Source of the DNA: Shewanella polaris
GTDB taxonomy: Bacteria > Pseudomonadota > Gammaproteobacteria > Enterobacterales > Shewanellaceae
Length of the DNA stretch: 64,000 nt
Direction of reading: 5' to 3'
NCBI RefSeq assembly: GCF_006385555.1
Contig: NZ_CP041036.1
Span: 3,782,001 to 3,846,000, forward strand
Below, piece after piece: positions 58,041-64,000 of the stretch. Position numbers and translations under genes: made by a program. Below the pieces are notes generated by a model. That model made no database searches. It had not been told where the DNA came from and saw only the letters and a program-made list of their open reading frames with translations. The stretch's first letter is position 1. Each line of letters opens with the position of its first letter.

Positions 58041-59060
58041 TTATTGGTCCGATTTTGCTTGGATCATCGCTAAACTGGTATCCAGCATGCGGTTAGCAAA
58101 ACCCCATTCGTTATCGCACCATAATAATAATTTGACCAAGTGGCCGGCACTAACACGGGTTTGAGTACCATCAACAATACTTGAACGGGGGTCGTGGTTA
58201 AAGTCACACGATACTAATGGTTCGTCAGTGTAACCCAAAATACCATTAAAACTGCCGTTTGATGCACGCTCTAGCACACTGTTGATTTGCTCGATATTGA
58301 CTTTTTTAGCAAGTGTGACAGATAAATCGATCGCGGTAACATTAATGGTAGGCACCCGAACAGATATAGCTTCAAATTTATCCTTCATGTGCGGCAGAAT
58401 ACGCTCAATGCCTCGGGCTAATTTAGTATCTACCGGAATAATTGATTGGCCAGCTGCACGAGTTCGACGCAGATCATCATGATAAGCATCAATCACCTGC
58501 TGATCATTCATCGCCGAGTGAATAGTCGTAATAGCGCCACTTTTGACTTTAAAATGTTTATCCAACACATCAATAACCGGGACAATACAGTTGGTAGTAC
58601 AAGAAGCGTTAGAAATAACGGTATGTTCTGCACGTAGTAGGTCATGATTAACACCATAAACAATGGTGCCATCAACGTCTGCAGAAGAAGGATTGCTAAT
58701 GAGTACTTGTTTAGCGCCTGCATGAATGTGTGCTTCGCAAGCTTGGCGATCAACTAAACTGCCGGTGGCTTCATAAACGATATCAATATCGAGTTCTGCC
58801 CATGGCAATAAACTCGCATCCGCTTGATTGAGCAGCTGTATGCTGTCATCACCAATCAATAACTTGTCACCGTCGAGTTTAATCTTGTGCTTAAAACGGC
58901 CATGAGTGGTGTCATATTGAGTTAAATGACAAATGGCTTCTGGCTTTGCTAACTCATTGATCGCCACTATTTGAATTTGTTGACGTTTACCCGATTCATA
59001 CAAGGCACGAAGTATTGAACGGCCAATTCGGCCATAACCATTAATTGCAACTCGAATCAT
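58041..59060 (-). CDS. epd: D-erythrose-4-phosphate dehydrogenase
   Basis: 339 residues. GAPDH fold: [18 protein letters not shown] (Rossmann), catalytic Cys in SNASCTTNC. The place next to pgk/fba and the Epd-type pattern ([20 protein letters not shown]) favour Epd, which feeds pyridoxal 5'-phosphate synthesis, over GapA. Confidence 0.92.
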   Translation of the reverse strand: MIRVAINGYGRIGRSILRALYESGKRQQIQIVAINELAKPEAICHLTQYDTTHGRFKHKIKLDGDKLLIGDDSIQLLNQADASLLPWAELDIDIVYEATGSLVDRQACEAHIHAGAKQVLISNPSSADVDGTIVYGVNHDLLRAEHTVISNASCTTNCIVPVIDVLDKHFKVKSGAITTIHSAMNDQQVIDAYHDDLRRTRAAGQSIIPVDTKLARGIERILPHMKDKFEAISVRVPTINVTAIDLSVTLAKKVNIEQINSVLERASNGSFNGILGYTDEPLVSCDFNHDPRSSIVDGTQTRVSAGHLVKLLLWCDNEWGFANRMLDTSLAMIQAKSDQ

Positions 59061-59166
59061 TTAGGGTCCAGAGTAATTAACCAAAGCACTTATTATTGAG
59101 TCAGTTATAAATAAAACACTGAAACATTAGCGACTTAAATATATTACTTTACGTGAATTAAAGACA

Positions 59167-59201
59167 TAAAAAAACGGCCTACAAGAGTATTGCAGGCCGT
59201 T
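59167..59201 (-). terminator. tkt terminator
   Basis: Minus: AACGGCCTGCAATACTCTTG then TAGGCCGTTTTTTTATG; hairpin plus T tract. It separates tkt from epd, so epd-pgk-fba probably has its own promoter. Confidence 0.85.
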
Positions 59202-59248
59202 ATTATACAGATTAAACACCTAATAGATAAGTGTTTAATCTCAGATGA

Positions 59249-61243
59249 TTATCCTAAAGACTGGACAGTTTTTACGACATTATCAACAGTGAAGCCGAAA
59301 TATTTAAGTAATTCAGCACCTGGGGCAGACTCACCAAAGGTCGTCATACCCACCACGCCACCGTCAAAACCAATATATTTGTACCAGAAATCAGCGTGTG
59401 CGGCTTCAATTGCGACACGTTTAGTCACTGCTTTTGGTAATACGGACTCTCTGTATGCAGCATCTTGCTTATCAAACTCAGTCGTAGAAGGCATAGAAAC
59501 AACCCGTACTTTTTGACCTAGTTTAGTGAGTTCAGCGGCTGAATCCATGGCTAATTGCACTTCTGAACCAGTGGCAATTAAGATGACATCAGCAGTGCCT
59601 TGGCAATCAGACAGTACATAACCACCTTTAGCTACGTTCGCTAATTGCTCAGCGGTACGCGCTTGAGCTTTAAGGCCTTGACGGCTAAAGATGAGAGATG
59701 TTGGAGCATTGCGACGTTCAATTGCAATTTTCCAAGATACAGCCGTTTCTGCTGCATCACATGGACGCCATACGGCCATATTAGGTGTTAAACGTAAGTT
59801 AGCTAATTGCTCAACTGGTTGATGAGTAGGGCCATCTTCGCCTTGACCAATAGAATCATGGGTATAAACGAAAATATTTTGAATACCCATTAATGCAGAC
59901 ATACGTACTGCATTACGCGCATATTCCATAAACATCATGAAAGTCGCACCATAGTTAATAAAACCACCATGTAGTGATGCACCATTCATAATGCCGCTCA
60001 TACCGAATTCACGCACACCGTAATAGATGTAGTTACCGGCTGGATCATCTTGAATACCTTTAGAACCAGACCAAAGGGTTAAGTTAGAACCCGCTAAGTC
60101 GGCACTGCCACCAAGTAATTCAGGCAACATAGCACCAAATACACCAATGGCATTTTGCGATGCTTTACGACTAGCAATATTGTCGGCTTTGTCTTGGCTT
60201 TCTTGGATAAACGCTTGTGCTTTAGTTTCGAAATCAGCAGGCAATTCACCTTTTAATACCCGGCGATCATATTCTGCAGCTAGCTCAGGGTAAGCGGCTT
60301 GATAAGCAGCGAAATGTTCATCCCATAACGACTCATTGCTGGCACCCTTTTGCTTTGCATCCCAACCAGCATAAACCTCTGATGGAATTTCAAAAGGAGC
60401 ATATGGCCAGTTTAAGAATTCACGAGCGGCTGCAATTTCAGCATCGCCTAATGGTGCACCATGACAATCATGACTACCTGATTTATTAGGTGAGCCAAAA
60501 CCAATAATTGTTTTACAACAAATCATTGATGGCTTATCTGTAACCGATCTCGCTTCTTCAATTGCAGCACGGATAGCCTCTGGATTATGGCCATCGACAC
60601 CAGCAATAACATGCCAACCGTACGCTTCAAAACGCTTAGGTGTGTCATCAGTGAACCAGCCTTCAACATTACCATCGATTGAAATACCGTTGTCATCCCA
60701 GAATGCCACTAACTTGCCAAGACCTAACGTTCCGGCTAATGAACAGGCTTCATGAGAAATACCTTCCATTAAACAACCATCACCCAAGAAACAATATGTA
60801 AAATGATCGACAATGTCGTGTCCCGGACGGTTAAATTGAGCCGCTAAGGTTTTTTCTGCAATAGCCATACCCACAGCGTTACTGATACCAGCGCCTAAAG
60901 GGCCGGTAGTCGTTTCAATGCCTGGAGTGTAACCATATTCAGGATGTCCTGGAGTTTTTGAATGCAATTGGCGGAATTGCTTTAGCTCTTCCATAGGTAA
61001 TGCATAACCAGATAAATGCAGTAAAGAATATATAAGCATAGAGCCATGACCGTTTGATAACACAAAACGATCGCGATCGACCCACTTAGGATTAGTTGGA
61101 TTGTGCTTTAGAAAATCATTCCATAGCACTTCGGCGATATCAGCCATGCCCATCGGGGCACCGGGATGGCCAGAATTGGCTTTTTGAATCGCATCCATAC
61201 TTAGGGCGCGAATGGCATTAGCGAGTACTTTACGAGATGACAT
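59249..61243 (-). CDS. tkt: Transketolase
   Basis: 664 residues. TPP-binding [13 protein letters not shown] around 155-167, [13 protein letters not shown] and [14 protein letters not shown]; pyrimidine domain with [16 protein letters not shown]. Pentose phosphate pathway enzyme, transfers two-carbon units. First gene of the cluster. Confidence 0.97.
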   Translation of the reverse strand: MSSRKVLANAIRALSMDAIQKANSGHPGAPMGMADIAEVLWNDFLKHNPTNPKWVDRDRFVLSNGHGSMLIYSLLHLSGYALPMEELKQFRQLHSKTPGHPEYGYTPGIETTTGPLGAGISNAVGMAIAEKTLAAQFNRPGHDIVDHFTYCFLGDGCLMEGISHEACSLAGTLGLGKLVAFWDDNGISIDGNVEGWFTDDTPKRFEAYGWHVIAGVDGHNPEAIRAAIEEARSVTDKPSMICCKTIIGFGSPNKSGSHDCHGAPLGDAEIAAAREFLNWPYAPFEIPSEVYAGWDAKQKGASNESLWDEHFAAYQAAYPELAAEYDRRVLKGELPADFETKAQAFIQESQDKADNIASRKASQNAIGVFGAMLPELLGGSADLAGSNLTLWSGSKGIQDDPAGNYIYYGVREFGMSGIMNGASLHGGFINYGATFMMFMEYARNAVRMSALMGIQNIFVYTHDSIGQGEDGPTHQPVEQLANLRLTPNMAVWRPCDAAETAVSWKIAIERRNAPTSLIFSRQGLKAQARTAEQLANVAKGGYVLSDCQGTADVILIATGSEVQLAMDSAAELTKLGQKVRVVSMPSTTEFDKQDAAYRESVLPKAVTKRVAIEAAHADFWYKYIGFDGGVVGMTTFGESAPGAELLKYFGFTVDNVVKTVQSLG

Positions 61244-61783
61244 GCTCTCTCCTGCTTGTTTTTATGATCTAGCTGGCAATTGTGAAGCCATATTTTCCCC
61301 TACAAGGCGATATGACGCAAATTAAAATTACTCTCATTACACATTTTAATGATCAACTAACTGGATTTTGCTCATATAGAAGTACAAAAAGCTAAATTAT
61401 TTCATTATACAAACTGATCAGATATCCATAATCAATACTCACTATACGAGTAACTATTTATTGACAACAACAGTCAAAAAAACCTCAATAGTAATAAAAC
61501 ATCGTCTTTCATTACTGGTGAAAACCGAATAACTCACACTGATATTGTTCAACTCTTAGCAGCAGAGTGATTAAATACAATAGTTAAACCCCAAAAATAA
61601 CATTTTGAATCATAGATTTAATTAGCCTTCCTACTAAACATTGTTTTTGTGAATAAAAAATATTCATGCATTAGTGCACAATTCTCGAGATAAATTCGTA
61701 TAGGGGGGTGTTATCAAAATCAAATTCGACTAAAATAGCCGTCTAGACGTATATTCAATTGCAACCAACGAGATTCCCCTATT
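61244..61783. other. Divergent intergenic tkt / metK with MetJ-like boxes
   Basis: 540 bp. The only recognisable site is a tandem pair of MetJ-like boxes, AGCCGTCT AGACGTAT, at 61737-61752 (consensus AGACGTCT), 32 bp before the metK ATG, with a TAAAAT -10 at 61731-61736. The rest is AT-rich without ORF. Confidence 0.55.
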
Positions 61784-62935
61784 ATGGCAAAGCACTTGTT
61801 TACCTCTGAGTCTGTCTCAGAAGGTCATCCAGATAAAATAGCCGATCAGATTTCTGATGCGGTATTAGACGCGATACTTGAGCAAGATCCAAAAGCTCGT
61901 GTTGCGTGCGAAACGTATGTTAAAACCGGTATGGTATTAGTAGGTGGTGAAGTTACCACTTCTGCTTGGGTAGATATTGAAGAAATTACCCGCAAAACGG
62001 TACGCGAAATTGGCTACACCAATTCAGATATGGGTTTTGATGCAGATTCATGTGCAGTACTAAATGCCATTGGCAAACAGTCTCCAGATATTAATCAAGG
62101 TGTTGATCGTGCCGATCCTGCTGAGCAAGGCGCTGGCGATCAAGGCTTAATGTTCGGTTATGCAAGCAATGAAACTGATGTATTAATGCCTGCACCTATT
62201 ACTTACGCCCATAAATTAGTTAAGCGTCAGTCTGAAGTGCGCAAAAACGGTACACTACCGTGGTTACGTCCAGATGCGAAAAGCCAAGTCACTTTTGCCT
62301 ACGATAACGGCAAAATCATTGGCATTGATGCAATTGTATTATCAACTCAACATCGTGAAGACATTAAACAAGCTGATTTGATTGAAGCCGTAATGGAAAC
62401 CATCATTAAGCCTGTGTTACCTGAACAATGGTTAAATAAAGACACTAAATACTTTATTAACCCTACAGGGCGTTTTGTTATTGGCGGACCCGTTGGTGAC
62501 TGTGGACTAACAGGACGTAAAATTATCGTTGACACATATGGTGGCATGGCGCGTCATGGTGGTGGTGCTTTCTCTGGTAAAGACCCATCAAAAGTTGACC
62601 GTAGTGCTGCTTATGCTGCACGTTATGTGGCTAAAAATATTGTTGCTGCGGGTCTTGCTGATCGTTGCGAGTTACAAGTGTCTTATGCGATTGGTGTTGC
62701 AGAACCAACCTCTATCAGTATCGAAACTTTCGGTACTGGTAAGGTGTCTCAAGAAGTGTTAATTAAATTGGTTCGTCAACACTTTGAACTACGTCCATAT
62801 GGCTTAACAGCAATGTTAGATTTAGCACGTCCAATCTATCAACAGACTGCTGCTTATGGCCACTTTGGTCGAGATATCTTCCCTTGGGAAGCAACAGATA
62901 AAGCTGAAATCCTTCGTGCAGACGCTGGATTATAA
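61784..62935 (+). CDS. metK: S-adenosylmethionine synthetase
   Basis: 383 residues. GHPDK at 14-18, [18 protein letters not shown] [34 protein letters not shown] and RPYGLTA. Makes AdoMet from methionine and ATP. Met boxes upstream suggest MetJ control. Confidence 0.97.
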   Translation: MAKHLFTSESVSEGHPDKIADQISDAVLDAILEQDPKARVACETYVKTGMVLVGGEVTTSAWVDIEEITRKTVREIGYTNSDMGFDADSCAVLNAIGKQSPDINQGVDRADPAEQGAGDQGLMFGYASNETDVLMPAPITYAHKLVKRQSEVRKNGTLPWLRPDAKSQVTFAYDNGKIIGIDAIVLSTQHREDIKQADLIEAVMETIIKPVLPEQWLNKDTKYFINPTGRFVIGGPVGDCGLTGRKIIVDTYGGMARHGGGAFSGKDPSKVDRSAAYAARYVAKNIVAAGLADRCELQVSYAIGVAEPTSISIETFGTGKVSQEVLIKLVRQHFELRPYGLTAMLDLARPIYQQTAAYGHFGRDIFPWEATDKAEILRADAGL

Positions 62936-62998
62936 TAAGCTAACTGTCTATGTCGTTTTAACCTAGAATTTGTAAACTAAGTTAATAGCATAGAAAAA

Positions 62999-63026
62999 TA
63001 AAACCGCCATTAGGCGGTTTTATTTT
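62999..63026 (+). terminator. metK terminator
   Basis: AAAACCGCC ATTA GGCGGTTTTATTTTTT. Confidence 0.9.
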
Positions 63027-63084
63027 TTCTGTTTTGTAGCAATAACAACATATAACATTAATAACATCATTATTTGATTTTAAA

Positions 63085-63627
63085 ATGGCTCACATTATGT
63101 ATCAACCAACTTGGCTAAACACAAAGATAACTGGAAATCAGCAACCTTCTGTTGCCATTAGAGAATGGTCCGCAATCAAATTATTCTACCGTCAACATAT
63201 GCCTTATGCTCGATTGGCCCAAAAAGAATCTGTTGCTGTCATCCATCATGTTCAACCAACACTCACGAATGACACAGAATTGAGCCAGCAAATAATCATT
63301 GCCGCAATAAGAGTTAAACCTGTAGGCCAATATCAATTAATAAGTGGATTGTTAGTCCATCCTGACTATCGTGGCCAGCAAGTATCAACTCAACTATTAA
63401 AATTTATCGCACCAAAATTAATCGTTAAAGATTGTTTCTTATTTGCCCATCCGTGGTTAATAAGTTTATATCAACAACAGCAATTTATAGTAAGAGAGCC
63501 AAGTGAATTATCCACATTGCCAGCAGAAATAACTCAATTATATCACCGGTATCACAGTGAACAGCGACCATTAATATTGATGCAACTTAGTGAGCTAAAT
63601 GACATCAATGGGCTTAAGTCAGAATAA
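63085..63627 (+). CDS. GNAT-like acetyltransferase
   Basis: 180 residues. GNAT fold with acetyl-CoA loop LLVHPDYRGQQVSTQLLKF around residues 90-110. Substrate unknown; a histidine- and glutamine-rich N-terminal half. Could acetylate a protein or small molecule. Monocistronic, plus strand. Confidence 0.8.
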   Translation: MAHIMYQPTWLNTKITGNQQPSVAIREWSAIKLFYRQHMPYARLAQKESVAVIHHVQPTLTNDTELSQQIIIAAIRVKPVGQYQLISGLLVHPDYRGQQVSTQLLKFIAPKLIVKDCFLFAHPWLISLYQQQQFIVREPSELSTLPAEITQLYHRYHSEQRPLILMQLSELNDINGLKSE

Positions 63628-63704
63628 GTCCAATTCAAATAAACCTAATTCAGTCTAATCTTAAATCAACTTAAACTTACATCAAGACAGCACTTGTAAG
63701 TCAA

Positions 63705-63995
63705 TTAGCAGTGATCGAAATGGGCCGTTTCAATACACATAAACGACACTTGCTGCATGGTCATAATCGGCACATCTTTAACAATGATTGAGGCCGTGTT
63801 AATCAGCTCTATTTGGGAAGCCAATGTTATTGCAGCATTATAATCATTGGTTATGCCACAAAATATCCACATCTCTTTCCAACGAACAAAATACCCAGAA
63901 TGTTGCACTTGAGAATTAACCGCATCTTGAAAGTGCGCTTCAATACATTGATACGGTTCCCCAGCATCAGACAGTACTGCAGCAATTAACTTCAC
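63705..63995 (-). CDS. Hypothetical protein at the window edge
   Basis: 96 residues from a GTG 5 bp from the end of the window; the true start may lie outside. Small soluble protein with four or five cysteines and a W-K-E-M-W stretch. No domain recognised. Confidence 0.45.
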   Translation of the reverse strand: MKLIAAVLSDAGEPYQCIEAHFQDAVNSQVQHSGYFVRWKEMWIFCGITNDYNAAITLASQIELINTASIIVKDVPIMTMQQVSFMCIETAHFDHC

Positions 63996-64000
63996 GTTGT

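Overview
The window looks like a piece of a Shewanella chromosome. The core gene content and order (tkt-epd-pgk-fba next to metK; rluD-yfiH and clpB next to bamD; xerD-dsbC-recJ; srmB next to the tRNA1(Val) m6A37 methyltransferase gene), the rRNA sequences and the low to moderate G+C all fit that genus. The genus call is inferred from protein resemblance and synteny; no search was run. | Layout. (1) Positions 1 to about 7.45 kb are an array of small genes nearly all on the minus strand, separated by imperfect palindromes of about 60-100 bp that behave like integron attC sites (a cassette array with no integron integrase in view). Cargo includes two PD-(D/E)XK nuclease-like proteins, an FRG-domain protein, membrane-anchored coiled-coil proteins, a two-pore-helix type potassium channel and two copies of a tiny ORF. 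A 189-bp block is repeated at 510-698 and 7266-7454, upstream of the leading gene at each end. A C4-like antisense RNA plus a Rha-type regulator (phage immunity cassette) sits at 0.86-1.76 kb. (2) About 7.86-20.0 kb is a lambdoid prophage early region: Q-like antiterminator, XRE regulator, a tyrosine recombinase, replication genes P and O with an iteron origin inside O, Cro/YdaS and YdaT-like genes leftward; CI repressor rightward; a YafO-type toxin with an unusual partner; then a rightward operon of small genes ending in the integrase next to tRNA-Trp. Head, tail and lysis genes are absent, so this is a defective or truncated element joined to the cassette array. (3) 20.1-27.4 kb is tRNA-Trp, decayed IS3 and IS630 debris, a 5S remnant, and a complete rrn operon (16S-23S-5S, minus strand) with two promoters. 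(4) 27.7-63.99 kb is core chromosome: pssA, clpB (with a sigma32-type promoter), yfiH, rluD, bamD, tRNA-Phe, tRNA-Leu, recJ, dsbC, xerD, brnQ, trmN6, srmB, an RND efflux pair, a TatD-linked radical SAM gene, a GGDEF-like membrane sensor, a ToxR/ToxS-like pair, a DUF481 outer-membrane protein, a MATE pseudogene, the fba-pgk-epd-tkt carbon-metabolism cluster and metK. | How it works together: the prophage switch is visible as a shared operator motif (TTAACCAAAGTTAT-like) found both between cro and cI and over the promoter of the rightward operon, with a cI start codon that sits where transcription should begin (leaderless). The most interesting uncharacterised pieces are the cassette array with its FRG and nuclease-like cargo and duplicated leader block, the YafO toxin with a non-YafN partner, the C4-like RNA with complementarity to its own downstream leader, and the ToxR/ToxS-like pair.
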